From contig JAVTVJ010000072.1 in NCBI GenBank assembly GCA_034509425.1, forward strand, positions 1,116,001 through 1,180,000: 64,000 nt of DNA. Reading direction: 5' to 3'. Shown piece after piece: positions 35,263 to 48,800 of the stretch (its first letter is position 1; every line of letters begins with the position of its first letter). The stretch is from Eopsaltria australis. Its lineage: Eukaryota > Chordata > Aves > Passeriformes > Petroicidae. Under the pieces are notes generated by a model. That model did not search any database. It was given only the letters and a program-made list of their open reading frames with translations, and had not been told where the DNA came from. A program made the position numbers and the translations under genes.

Positions 35263-38200
35263 ATATAAGTTCTTTGAATTCTTATTAATACGTGTGGATT
35301 TTCCACAGCTGAATGGGAGTGGATCAGACCATAATTCTGTTGAATACCTTGCTGTTCATGCATTTTTATGCTGCTTTTCCTTTGCCAGCTGGCATCCAAA
35401 ATGTCCTTTTCCTTTGTCGGGAATGCCAGGACTCCTGCCTATTAGTCAGCACCTGAGATTTGAGAAACTGAGGTGTTCTTGTCCCTACAGACTCAAGTAT
35501 AAGACCATCCTGGAGATTTGACCTTGAGGGGCATGTGGGGGAGCAGATGGTCATATCTGCAAGCCTGTATCTCAGATTTCATCAGGTATAGTCCAGGTGG
35601 TCAAGGATAATACTCTGCATCCAGCTTGCTGTCGTTTGAAACTCTGGAGGGTTAAACCAACTGACCATCTCACCGAGCCATGAATTAAACAGGCATATAT
35701 AAGATCAGTTTGACTTCACTGATATCAAATAAACCCAAAATTGATGTTCAGATAGAAGAGATCTAATAAAATATAAAGTGGAATGATGTCAAAAGCTTTT
35801 CTCACTTTTGATTGCACTGATATGAACATGTCAGGAACTCTGTCATTTTCTCTCAGATTTGATACAATAAGTAAAATACTTTGTAGTTGCACATTTTTAT
35901 TTTCCCCAAGGCTCTCATGAAATATTAAGTGCTAGGAGATGCTGAATCTGGTAGCCTCATAGAGGCAGGACTGCTGCAACCCAACACCCCAAGGTCCAGC
36001 CAGCAGTAGAACTGAGCAGGAATTTCCAATAAGCACTAATGCACAAGCAACATAAGGAGCATGGGTGCACATGGCCGACAGAATCAACACAGACACTCTC
36101 AGCATTTGGCCTAATGCCAACAACATCAACAGCATCATCCTGACCCCCTCTCTGGCAGGTCATGAGCAATTAATCATTGGATCCTCTCACCTTCAGCTGC
36201 TCCACACAGGGTAAAACACATACAAACAGTTTTCTCAGGTTTGAAATTCCAGGTCCCTCCAGCAGACTACCACCGATCACAGTCCATAGCACTGTTTTCT
36301 GGGATATGGGAATTTTATGTTCAATCAGAGCAAACTCTAAAACCCACCTCTCCACGAAGCTTTTTGGTAACATCTTTATGCATACCTCAATTCAAAAACA
36401 TTTCATATTGTATAGAAATTTAAAACACTTATTTGAACAGTTATTCATGATCACTATCTATGGCTGGGTCACTTCTTTTCACTTTTCCAATAGATATGAT
36501 GTCTTCTTTCCATGCTCTCCACCTACCTATGTAGCTGACTTGAGTTGCAATTTCCAGTAGGCAGTAGCACCTTAAAAATTAAGTGATTTTAGCTGTGCAT
36601 TGCTATTTTACTTGCCCTTTATGACCTAGCTCTTAAGTTATGAAGAGAGAACGATGAATATAATAATGATGTAATGAAGGAGTCTTGGTCAGAGCTAACA
36701 TGAAAGTCATATCAGCTAGGACTTTTTTGAGTGGTGATAACAAGTTATAAGAAAACCATGACCCAATACTTAAGGCACCCATTTTCTGAGATTTCAACAC
36801 TACAGTAAATTTATCTGGTAAAGTTCTCTGATTTTCTCTGCTCTGTCACAGCACCAGTCAAGAATGGCATTAAGAAGAAAGAGTCAAAACTGATTTAAAC
36901 AGTGTTTTAAACCTGAGTAAAGTGACATTTTTGCCATTCTGTTTTAGTGCACATGGCTGTGAACAGACTTATATACATGCTTATGTACTCTCAGGTGCTG
37001 GAATATATACAAATATATTAAAAATGCACTTACTTCATAAAAACCTACTTACATATAAATATCTACGTCTAAACACAAAGATTTCAGTGACAAGTATGAC
37101 TATTTTGACTTTTCCAATCAGTAAACTTAGTGTGCTATCTTTTGGGAACTGCAGATTGATTTAAATAATGATCAAGAATCTATCAACCATGCACACAGCT
37201 GCTATAACTTTGCCTTCCCTTTCTCTGTCATGAAGCTCTGAGAATTACTTCAATAATACCTTAAGGAAGTTTCACTAGGAAAACTTTACTTCTGCCTAGA
37301 CATGCTGCTTTAAAGATAAGAAAGGATTGCAAGAAGTAGCTGTTGCTCCAAAATATTCCCAAAACAATATCAGAGAGCAAGAAGCAGAGATTTTTTCCTA
37401 GTATTTCAATCATTTTGCATTTACTGTGTAATCAGGTGACCCATCGAAGTAAAACCACACTGATGATTGAATTCTGACTAATATTTAACTTCAGTATCTC
37501 AACATAGTTCATAGGGGGGAAAAAAGCATTATTCAGTTGAACTTAATCCATTTCAGACCAAATCATTGGTCTTTTCAGGTAAATTCAACACCCTTTTTAA
37601 ACTGAAGCTCTCTCTCTGTTTTATAGTGACTTACAGAAGAATATTTTTGTAGTGATTTACAGATGGATGTTTGTTTATATCCTTACCTGTTGCACCAAAT
37701 CTTGAAAACTCAGTCTTGCAAGTCATTATTATTGCTAAGTGCATGCAGTACATGCTGAATGAAAATTAATCTGGATAAATGTTTTGGGGTTTTTTTTCAG
37801 TAGGAGTTGAACAGAGAAAACTAAATTTCTTCTTTATAGCTATGTGAATTCTTCTACTGGGAAGGGAGGTCTTTAGCTAGGTGAAGGGCCCCAGTGTCTC
37901 TTGGGAAACCCCAGAGTGCCAACTCCCCAACTTTTCACACTGGGAGTGTGTCTGGGGCAGCTCATCACTCCTTTACAGCTTGTTGACAATGGTAGAAAGG
38001 CTGAAGGAGCGCAACATATTCCCAAGTCTCCCTACAACGCTGGGTTGCAACATGGTCCCACACATTCTCATCCCCACAAATGCAAGTATATCAAACTTCG
38101 CTCAGTATACTGCAATTAGTATACAGCATAAAAATGTCTAGGAATCTAGTTATGCATCCTCATGTGTTTTAATATATACATGCATATTGTTAGGATCCTA

Positions 38201-41200
38201 GACTTATTCCTTCATTGCAAGCCAGATAGCCCAAATTAGTTATTAAAAGAAAGCAATTTCTTATGTTACACTCTCAAAAGAAAGTTTTTCATCATTAGTT
38301 TCTCTCTAGTGCTAAAACTACTTTGTGGAGGTAAACTACTGGCTTTCCTATAGCCTCTATTTGCTTTAAAAATTCTCAGTTAAGAGTCAAGGTGATATAT
38401 TCTGAGTATAATATTAGTTTCCTTCTCTCACTAATCATATTGTCCCACTAAATATTTACACTTCAATTAAATATGCAAATACTGTAGTCCTGGGTGTTTT
38501 GTTTGGTGTTTTTATTACATTTTGATTCTAGTAATTATAGACTGCAGGGTGAGAACATTTGTAATGTGAAAAACTGTTGAAGACACAGAGTAGATTAATA
38601 CTTCTTGCTTGCTAAGCAAGTAATATATTATGTAGATCCATATCTGCATATTTTACCAGATGTAGAATAGGTCTTTTCCTCCCCAACGACCAAACAATAT
38701 CTTGGCAGGTCATTCCTTAATCAAAATTAATTTTGCTGGCCATCTCTCCTCCAAGGCAAGTTCATAGCTGCAAAATGATCATCATCTTCATTACATTTCC
38801 CAGAGTGTAAAATACTTCCCAAGCCCCCCAGAATATGCTTTTCTGTAATCAAAATCCTCCAGTATCAGCATTAAGTGCTTTGGTACATTCATAGTGCTGA
38901 AAAACTGACTTAAAACTGGTCATGTAAGATTCATATTATCAAGGATGTTTTGAAGAGTCCAAAAACCTTCTCCCTTCTAAATTATATATGGTTCGTAAAA
39001 TTGATTGAACAGAGATAGTTATACTTTTCCAGTTTGTTTTCAAAGACACAGAACTGCTGTCAGCAAGTTTGTGGGTGAATGTGGTATGAAGAAACCCAAG
39101 AAAAAGTATGAGAAAAAAACTGCCTCTCAGAAATACAAATCAAATGATTGAATACTGTATAGATACAATCTGAAACCCTATATACTCTACATGGTGCTAT
39201 TAGTCTAGAAATAAAAGTGGAATCCTGAGATTGAATTCTGGTTCTGTTCTGAAGGCTTTTAGCTGAAAGGTGTGGCATAAGCACTATTATTTGACTTGAT
39301 TAATAAGCTTACAAAGGAAAACTAAGGATGCATTTCCATTTTCCATTTGAATTTAAATTCAAATGAAAGGGTTAAAAACTATTATTTTAAAACTGTATGA
39401 AGTGATTTCCTGGGAGACTAAATAAAGGGAAGGGATTTTAGGCCACATCTTCCCTGACAAGAGTGAAAGGTAATACTTTATGTTATAGGACACTCTGCCC
39501 TCAGCATCACCTACAGCAGGTACTTGTAAGTTAATATTATGAACAATTAAGGAAAATTAATACAAATGATAGGACATATGGCTCTGGCAGACATCTGGTT
39601 AGAATGCATGACTGGTCACAGAGCAACATGGAGTTAGCTAGAGAATTAATTCCAGTTAGGTAGATTCTTATAACTCTACTAATTTCTCTGTTCAAGGTCT
39701 CACAGCTTGTTCAAGATTATCAGACATACAATAGCAATTACCAAAGTATTAGGAAAGATATTCAGATATTCACACTATGGTAGATCTGCTGTAACAGTAG
39801 GAGCCCCTCTTGGTAGAAACAATTAGTACTGAATGTGTTTTTTTTGTTGAAAAAATAGTAACTAATTCTGTGTCATAGTCAGTTTGCTACTGCCTCCTAG
39901 ATATTACCACCTTTGGATAACTCAAGCACTAAGTATCATCAGAAAATCAACCAGAACTGACTTTTTTTTTGAAGGAAATCTTTGACTCGCAGTGGAAAAA
40001 AAGAGGAAAAAGGTAATATCTTTTGGCCCATTAATGAGAAAAAAGCCACAGGTTCTGCTGTGTTATAATAATATGAGAATAATCTCTGTAGGATATTTGC
40101 CCTGGAAAGCCCTTATTCTTTTTCTCTATGAAGGACTTCTACCTGCAAATTTTCTCTTGCCATTTATTGCATTCCAGTGTTAATTGCATGATGCTATATT
40201 CCATAATTAATATTTCTGTCAAGCATGTGCTTGGTGTTGCTGCAAGTATAGACAGTACTAAAATAGTTAAATTGTTGGGTGAACTGCTTAACTATGGAAA
40301 GTTCTTGATATTTCAGAGAATTACTTCATATGTCCATTCTTTGATCATAGGAAATAGCAGAAACTTGCAGAAGGCATTAGGAAGTGAGCAGGTAGGTAGC
40401 AATACCAGTTCTCTGGTGAGAACAGCATCCTGGGTTACATCCATCTGCAGTTCAAAGATTTTATAAATCACAGATCATATTTTTGTAATTAAAGATCTGC
40501 CATGGATTTTCTTCAGCAAACTTCAGCTGATTTTTGAAGTCTTGAAAACATGTAGCACTCCCAATGTCCTTCAGGAAGGATTTTCTTGCCTTAATTACAT
40601 ATAGAGAAAAAAAAACCTCTTTAATTTTGTTTGTTTTGAATTTATCTCCTGCTAGTTTTGTTTTAGGTTTCTATCTTTATTGCTCTTAAATAAGTGAGAC
40701 ACTGTCATGTTCACATGAAACCATTAAACATAATCTTTTTGACTGCACTAGGAGCAGGATCACAGCGTCACATCCATGGTGTGTTCAAAAAATATGTGCT
40801 TGTTTTCAACATGGCTTGGACTCATAAATAATCATTTAGGTACAAAGCACTGCAAGAAACATGTATATCATCTGACAGTAAATCAATATTAAATCTTGAT
40901 ATCTTTGATACCAGCAAAGAGCTATCTTATCTTTTTCCTCATTTCATACTTCAACTATCAGGTCTTCCGTTTTCTTACCTACTATTTTTACTTCACTGTA
41001 ACCAGTTGATGGATTTGCTGTCCTTTCTTCTGATGATAATGCCATCTACTGATGCTGGCATTGCTTTCGCTAAGGAGATTAATATACATGAGACTCTGTG
41101 GTTTGTCTTTGCACTATGAAATTACTGAAATAGCCATCCATCACCGATAGATGTCTAATATGTTCTATGAAGCTTAGTTTGGATGTACCAATGCCTCAGT

Positions 41201-41514
41201 TGTGCTACAGAGGTAGTTAAATGATACACAGCATTCTTTAGGAACTGCACTACAGTATTAATTTCTGAATAACTGCAACAATTCTGTCTCTATGCTTCAA
41301 AAATTGATTCTAATCAGTGAAAATAGGCCCCTGCCATTCCCAGAAACGTGAATCACCAGCATACACCTTTTGTCCAAGAGTCTTCCTTTTATGGTAATAA
41401 AGGGAATGTAAAGAAAGACATATAGTGTTCTTATACAGAAATGTTTTCCATATTGGGTTTAGTAAGCCCTCTTTAGTGCAGGAACTGTTCCTTCTGAAAC
41501 TGCTTGTTTGGTGC
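35263..41514. other. Mostly AT-rich DNA, no gene seen
   Basis: No gene was recognised. Patches with higher GC at about 35930-36360 and 37870-38080 could be old unrecognised repeats or constrained sequence; they have open frames of 60-127 codons in several directions but no domain that I know. A 22-bp perfect palindrome lies at 39344-39365 (separate entry). An imperfect direct repeat of TAGTGA(C/T)TTACAGA occurs near 37626 and 37652. Confidence 0.5.
39344..39365. promoter_or_regulatory. Perfect 22-bp palindrome with POU-like half-sites
   Basis: CATTTGAATTT is followed directly by its exact reverse complement AAATTCAAATG. Each arm contains ATTTGAAT, close to the POU octamer and PORE half-sites. 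No spacer separates the arms. Whether it is bound by a protein is not known. Confidence 0.4.
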
Positions 41515-41727
41515 GGTTTGTTTCTGTTCTGTTTGGGTTTTTGTTTTTCTTTTTGTTGTTGGTTTTGGTTTTGGTTTTTTTTTGTTGTTGTTGTTTGGTT
41601 TTCTTTTTTGTTGTTTTTTTTTTAATTGGTGGTGAGATTTTTGAATTGGTTGGTGAGCTTTTGGGGGACTTTTTTGTTTGTTTTAGTTTGTTCGTTTCGT
41701 TTGGGGTTTTTTCTGTTTGTTTCCAGG
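41515..41727 (+). repeat. T/G-rich low-complexity tract
   Basis: About 200 bases of degenerate TTTG, TTG and T runs with nearly no A or C. The minus strand is accordingly A/C-rich (AAAC-like). It ends where the CR1 fragment begins. Open frames across it are artefacts of low complexity. Confidence 0.85.
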
Positions 41728-41948
41728 AACCAACAGGGTTCCCCAGGGCTTAGTATTTGGGCCAGTCCAGTTTAATGTCTTTATCGATGATGTGGATGGT
41801 GGGATCAAGTGCACCTCCAGTATGTTCACAGACAACAGTAAGTTGTGTGAGAGTGTTGATCTGCTGGAGGGTAGGAAGGCTTTGCAAAGGGATCTTCACA
41901 GGCTGGATCCATGGGCTGAGGCCAATGGCATGAGGTTCAACAAGTCCC
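41728..41948 (+). mobile_element. CR1 RT fragment, plus strand (~220 bp)
   Basis: In one frame the fragment shows the RT signature G-V/L-P-Q-G...[12 protein letters not shown] and then F-T-D-N-S-K where an active CR1 has F-A-D-D-T-K, so the catalytic aspartate pair is lost. It continues with [12 protein letters not shown] and ends near F-N-K. Both ends are truncated; no 3' tail is present. The 5' end abuts a T/G-rich tract. Confidence 0.9.
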
Positions 41949-44727
41949 TTGCTGTTTCCACTCCTCAGCTTCTTAGAAAGAAAAACTGGAATGTAGTAGG
42001 AAACATAGGACAGGTCTTCTTATTTCCCTGCAAACATACCATGAATAAATGACTAGCACATACATTGTACATCGGAAGAGCAGGGAAATGCAGTCACTGG
42101 GAGGAGGAGGAGGATGATCAGCTGTTTTCTGTTTGTAGCAGCCAGCCACTCAGCCAAACAAGGTCCACTTTATATTCAAAAGAACACGTTCAGAACTTGG
42201 TCCATGTACACATTGCCAATAGTTCTGAGCTGTATTATCTCAGAATACTGAGAAAAATACTCTGGCAGACAAAGTACTCCTAGTGGTATAGAACAGTACT
42301 GTCCCTGTCCAGTGCAGAAAGCATCATGGTATTTTCCCTTCCTTACGCCTCACACCATGCAGGAGGCAGTTTGAATAGGACAGAGGAGCTCTGTGCACTC
42401 TATTTGCTTGGTCCTCCATATAGTCAGTAATCTGCAGTATTTAGTTGCCACAAAATCTAACTCAAAAAAATTAAATTTAAAATTTCATTGAGAATTTTGT
42501 GTTCTTTTGTGTTCTCTTTCTGATATTTGACTTCTCATTTTCACAATTTAATTTCTATGATTTTTTATAAAATTCATTTCCTAGATGTTTATAACTTTGG
42601 TAAAATTTCTCTGCCTGGAATTCTTTTGAACACTTAAATCTTATGAGCTGGTTACAAAAATAGGTGTATTAGTATTCCCTTTGTTCAGCTCTTTGCTTAC
42701 TTCTTTTTGCAGCACAAAGACAGATAAGACCTTTAGCAACATAAATATATTATATGAGCACTATCCTTCTTTACTTTCTGATGTTATTTTCATGCTACAT
42801 CATTTCCATATGGAGTACTTTGGGTTGATATCACCTACCAAATATTAGAAGCTTAGGGCAATGATTTAACAAATACCTAGTGTAAGCTGCCTGGAATAAG
42901 ATCTGCTCCAACCACCACCATTTACTTTCCATCAGGAGATCAAAACTTTCTAATTCTGTCAATTACTAAATATTTCAATGAGTTTAACTGCAGGTACGAG
43001 CTGTATTTTTATAACTAGAGCACAATTATATTGTGTTGAAACACATTTTAAATTCATTTTTGTCCTTTTTTTTTTTTGTTAGTCTGTATTTTTGTCAGGG
43101 GAATCCAGACAGGTTTCTCACACAGTGTTTTTTTTCAGATACATGACAGTACAAAAGCATCGCAGATGTCAGAATGGTGTCATTATGGAAACAAATTCTA
43201 CATCTCCAGTGGAAACACCCTTCACATATTTTTTGCTGAAAAACACTGCCTGCTGTCTGCTCCAGCTTGCCCTGAATAATCTCTTAAATTTCCACTGTGT
43301 CTGAGATGGCTTTATGTCTTCACAAATCAGTGTGCTGAGATTCAGTACATTTTACCCTGGGCACATTTATCTTATAACAACAACTTCCTGTTGTGAAGCA
43401 GAACTGAGGGGAACAGTTTGTCTGTGTGCGGTTTAGACCTTGAGCACAAACTGCACCACTCTCAGAACCCTTACTTGCTTGTGAGCAAAGCCCCTGCTTT
43501 GCAAACTGTGACTTCTCTTTTTATAGTGTAATTTGGGAAAAAATGTTGGTGAGTCGTTTCCTAATTTATTGTACTTATTATATTCTACCACCAGCTGCCA
43601 AATAATTTGTAGAGATGCATTATCTTTTTGTGAATGTGCCCTAAGAGAGAGACAAACCTAGAAAGGCTGTTTGTTAAGTGTATGACAAAGAAAAACAAAC
43701 ACTGTCTTCTGGAAAGCAATTAAAATAGATCATCTCTCTTGGGTAAAGATTAATTAGAGAAGAAGTAAAAGGAGCATTTTTATTTAACCTGAGGAAAAAA
43801 ATCATTAATTAATACAATACTCTCAGTACAATACAAATTAATTTAATGTTTAATTACATAAGTTCACCACAGTTCAATTCAAAGTCTGGCTTTACCTTCA
43901 GTGTTCAGATCCTCCTCCTTTCAAACACCTGCAAACATTTCTATGCCATAGTATTGATTTAGATCCCTCTCAATTTCAGCTTCTTAACTCAGAAATGGGG
44001 TGCTTCACTTCTGATTCAGGGACCTGTATTTATCTCACTGATTCAGTCTTGGCACTTGGCATGTGGAAGGGAATCCATAGGTATTTCTCTAATTCCTCTG
44101 TGTTTTAGTAGATGTCCCATAATACATGCCAGGGTGACTAAAACTTCAGCTATTCTGAAAAAAGAAACGGTGGTAATGTACTTTGTAGAACACTACAAGA
44201 GTACTCACTGACAGCAGAGAAACTCTGGGCTTCTTTTCTTCATTATTTCACATAAATTAGGCCAATGTGTTTGTGGTGTCAGTTTTGCAAAGGTTGATAG
44301 CCCTTCAATGGTGAAACTCAACTAGTGTGGGAGGATGGGATATGTTGAATTCTTTTGAGTGCAAATACAAAAATCTGCTAGCTTGAATAAATAGCATAAG
44401 TTAAACAGCAGAATGGATGGAAATGTGAAACAAATTAAATCATTACCTCAGATAGCCCAAAACAAAATAAATGAGGCTTACATGAGATGCATCTCCAGCA
44501 GAGCTACTTGGAGAAATAGTTTTGCAACACAATTTTCAAGCAGAGTCACTCCTCCTTATGAGAATATAAGAATGACTTTTTGTTTCTGTTTATTTGAAGA
44601 AGTTGATGCTCAATATTCTAAATTCAGATGCAACAATCTCCTTCAGAGACAATACCAACTTGCATCACAGGAGATGAATACTGACAGCAAAAAACAGAAC
44701 TTATTAGAATCTGATATGCTTTTAGTT
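41949..44727. other. Unique DNA, no gene seen
   Basis: No exon was recognised. At 43127-43139 a pyrimidine run followed by CAG resembles a splice acceptor, but the following frame has no conserved domain and no matching donor could be defended. Confidence 0.5.
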
Positions 44728-44790
44728 CAGGAGTTGGACTTGATGATCCTTGTGGATACCATCCAACTCAGGATATTCTGTGATTCTATG
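44728..44790 (+). mobile_element. CR1 3' tail, plus strand
   Basis: About 63 bases match the CR1 3' end: GAGTTGGACTTGATGATCC followed by a region ending TTCTGTGATTCTATG. Only the non-coding tail is kept. It belongs to the subfamily whose end is also seen (inverted) at 29257. Confidence 0.88.
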
Positions 44791-45750
44791 AAAAATCACC
44801 TTGTATAAATCAAAAATATTTTTTTTTCTTTTGGATGCAGACTCTCTGAAGAAAGTGTATACAGACTCTTAAATTAAAAGTTATTGAAATTCATTTTAAA
44901 ATGGTACAGTATTATTAATCATCAATAACCAAATAACCTTCATGTGACACTTACTTAAATCTTATTATTTTGCTCTAGAAGGCAATGGTACTTTTGTTGT
45001 TCCACCATTGTAATAATGCTTATATTACTAACAGGGATATTTGCTTTTCAGGTAAATATCACCTATATATGTATGAAAAGTATTTCATTATAGTGATGAC
45101 TTTTAAAATCTAATTAGAAAGTTAAAACTAGTCCAGAGCAACTCTATTACTTTGTATTTCTTTTAATGAAATTTTTCTCCTCATATTCCATTTCCATGGA
45201 GCCCAAATATAATGAAGTTGGTAAGAAGGCTTATTATTCTCTATATCTCAGTAATTAATTATCATTACTTTATTAGTGATGATTTGGAATCCATCTCATT
45301 ATTTTGAATCAGTAATGTAATTAGTGTTCATACAATTTCTGGCAGGTGAACTCCAGGTTAGCAAAGTCTTCACAGTTTTTTTTCTTTAATAGCTTAATAT
45401 TCTCCTCCTTGTATTTCTTTACACATATGTTTTCTTTTTCATTTACTTGACTGAACACTACAAAAATCAAAAAAGACCTATTTAGAAAACTGATCTTGTT
45501 AATATGCTAATATTCCTGTGACTACAATAACTTCATCAATAACCCATTGAAAATGAACCCATTAACGACCTCTTGCAAACAAACTTTTTCAGCTGTAATA
45601 TTTTTAAGTAATTTTTCAAAAAACACCTTTTTCCTTGGTTGTTTTTTTTTAATCTCAAGTCAAAAATAGATGTTATTTCACGATCATGCCATCATGATAA
45701 ATAAAAAAAGGAGGCTGATTCTCCCACTTGATATCCAGTCTGGATAATTT
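44791..45750. other. Unique AT-rich DNA, no gene seen
   Basis: Ordinary AT-rich sequence between two CR1 tails. Confidence 0.55.
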
Positions 45751-45859
45751 CACAGAATTTCACAGAATGGCTAAGGTTGGAAGGGACCATTGGAGGTCAT
45801 TTAGACCAACCTCCCTTCTCAGTGTCCACTGGAGCACATTACTTAGGACTGCCTTCCAA
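45751..45859 (-). mobile_element. CR1 3' tail, minus strand
   Basis: CACAGAATGGCTAAGGTTGG and the following GACCATTGGAGGTCAT are the reverse complement of a CR1 3' end. The run continues to GAGCACATTACTTAGGACTGCC, the inverted end of ORF2. Two copies of AATTTCACAG stand at the terminus, perhaps one extra tail unit. Confidence 0.9.
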
Positions 45860-48800
45860 GTAAAAAGGAGACAATTGTTACACTAGCCAAATTGGAGAGC
45901 AATGAATCAATGCTCTGAATTTCTAAAGTATTACATCATTATTTTTCTAACAAGGCACCTTTTTCCTTCCTGCACTGATCCATGGAATGAAGGAATACAT
46001 TAGGAAAAATTCCACTGTCAATAATATGAGAGCATCATATTTCAGTAATCTGGGTGTAACTGGGCCACAGTATAGACATTCTTTGCACATGTAGCCTGTG
46101 TCTGCATTGGTGATGTTAATAGTGTCAAGAACAGATAAAAGGTCCCATGGCATGATTTTTGGCTTGCCCAGCTGGCCTGGACCCAACTTTCCTTCAAGGA
46201 GCAGTAATTAGCCCTGTCAGTGGGCTTTCCCAATGGTCAGTGTGGGTGAGACTGATCTGTCATGGGTTAAAAGGGAGCTTAATACCATGAATGCTCTTGC
46301 TGTGTGAAAGGTGGTCTCAGTGTCAGATAACAAACATCTCAGTTAAAGCACCACTGAGCTTGAGAAGAAATCTTATTTTCCTAATTAAGTTAACCCCAGA
46401 TTCACCAGAATGCTTAGACAGCAAAGAAGTTCTTGTTCTCTGTCCTGCTCTAATTTTAGTAGCCTGTATTATACTCTCTTCATTTTTCTCCTCCAAAGGC
46501 AACCAAGCATTCAAAGGTTGGTTTTTACTTATTGCTATAAAGTAAATTAGAAAGTGTCAGTATAATTTCTTCTTGATGTGATGTGAATATGAAAGACTGA
46601 AAGATATCCTGGTTATATGGCAATGTTTGCCTGGAATAAACGGATGAGTTCTTCTCTATGTTACATAATCAGTTTGACTTTGTTCTCACACCAAATCAAT
46701 GGAAGGCAAATCCTTTGAAAGATCTGCAGACAAAATCTATTCCTTTCACAACATCATGACTCACTGCAGTTACACCATTTTATAGGGTGAAAACTGCTAA
46801 AAATTTTTTTTTTGTTCAGGAGAGTTGTGGAGGGTTGGGGTGCGTCTGTTTTCTTCTTTTTTAATAGCCACATGTTGAGATGGAAAAAAAAATAATTTGG
46901 TTTGGTTGTCTTCTGTATTTATTAGTGCTTCTTTTCAGGAGTTAATGCAACAATAATCTTTGAAATATATGCATAATCTGGACATTTATTTTTAATACAG
47001 ATAGTCAGGAACAAAATATTTGTCCAACTGGCCAACATCGAATTGTCAGATACGCTTTTATTTTTTCTGCATTATAGGAGAGAAGCCTTTCAAAGCATTA
47101 TTGCAAACATTATGTATTGTAACCAATGTATGGTGCCAAGCAAGGGATAAGAACAGGACAGGAAGGGGAAGAGCATTTGAGATCAACTGCCTTTAGCATC
47201 AGTTGACTACATCCTTTAGTCTGTTCAAATAAGTGTTCATTACTAAGTTTTGTTTTTACTTTTGCAATGATATAAAGACCCTAAATGTTGCATAAGCTCC
47301 CCATCTGTTGTAGAGGTAAATGTAAGACCTTTCTTCACACTTTTTCTGCAGAGTTTCTATTATCCACATATTTTGTTATTGAGACTTCATTTGTTTTCTC
47401 CCTAAAACAATACTGATTTCCTATGGCTATGTTCTTCATGGCATATTGCACTTCAGAATTTGGTTGATGTAATACACAGAAACAGCAATCTGGCATTTTT
47501 ACTGTCTCTAAAATAAAAGTATATAGTCCATAGCAAAAAAAAAAAAAAAAGCCAATAAAACAAATTATATGTGGACACAAACAAAGAGAATTATTGACTG
47601 AGAATATGGACAAAGAGCAAGATGAATTGAGAAAAAGTCCTTCAGCAACCTAAACAGGGAGGAGAAATAAAGACAATTTCTTCAATCATAGCTAACTGCC
47701 CCAACACAGTCCAATTTTTCTGATTTTCACTGTAGGATTTTGTCACAAAGATTTCCCAGGATTTGAGATAATACCAATCTTAGCCTTAATAGAAAGGAGG
47801 CTACAACTGCTTCCTATGCTGGAAGTGCAAAATAATCCTGTAACTACTTTTGTCTAAAGATTGAATGACACCTTCAACGACAGTATCAGCAGTGCAAAAC
47901 TGAACAGCTATTACACACTATTGTTCCAGTAATGCATGCATTAGTGTCCCTATGGGTGTATTTATGGGGATAGGCCAAATGATTCCAGAGGAGCTATAAC
48001 TGTCTTTTAAATCAGTGATGCCTGCACTGAGAAGTCCCTAAGGTCTCATTGACACTGTCATGCCAAACAGCTCCCTTGACACCTGCACTGAGGGAGATCT
48101 TCCATTTTCAATGGTAGACAGGGAACCTGGCCACAGAAATCGGGCTCCAGCATTGCCTCTGTTAAGCTGCAATCACCCCGATATTACCACTGAATGAAAA
48201 ATTCTGCTAGCAAGTGTAGATTCTGAAAAACTTATCTACCATTCAGTCTCTGCTTTGTAGTGTGATTAAAGGGAGTAAAAACACTAACACAAAAAATCCT
48301 GGGACTTTTAATTAAGCAACATTTTAAAGATATGTACTTCATAAGTAAGAGAAAGAAAGGTACTAATTTATTTTTGATCTATCTTGCAAAGCAGGTAGAA
48401 CAATTATAATTTTGCCTTATTGGAGTTTATTAAATTTCTATCTATTCCCCCTTCTCTGAACTAGCTTAAAGGAGCTAAAACACATGCACATGGCACATAC
48501 ACAGGAATTTTTCCCCAAAAGGCAAAGCCAGAAGAAATTAGGTAAATGCATATCTCCTGATGGAATAAATTAACGTTCTTTGATAAGATACGAAAATTGT
48601 TGAAAAACATATGTTTACATGTCAGCATAAATAAAAATCCAGGAGTGTCATATATAAAACTACATTGAGTACATTTCTAAGCTATGCATATCTATTTCAG
48701 TATTAGCAATGCAATTTTCAATACTACTTGTACATCTTAGTAGCAAAAGCTGTCATTAATCACACTCTTCAGGAGTTACTCAGACCCTAATATAGGAATA

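Noticed and set aside
36177..36560. 127-codon open frame
   Set aside because: No recognisable domain, no conserved motif, and antisense frames of similar length overlap it.
43127..43300. Pyrimidine-rich CAG followed by an open frame, as a possible exon
   Set aside because: No donor site or protein similarity supports it, and T-runs before AG are frequent in this sequence.
44413..44808. 131-codon open frame
   Set aside because: Its last third reads through the non-coding CR1 tail at 44728-44790, so it cannot be a conserved gene.
46255..46275. TGTCATGGGTTAAAAGGG as an LTR edge
   Set aside because: No LTR body, TATA or poly(A) signal follows on either side, and no flanking duplication was found.
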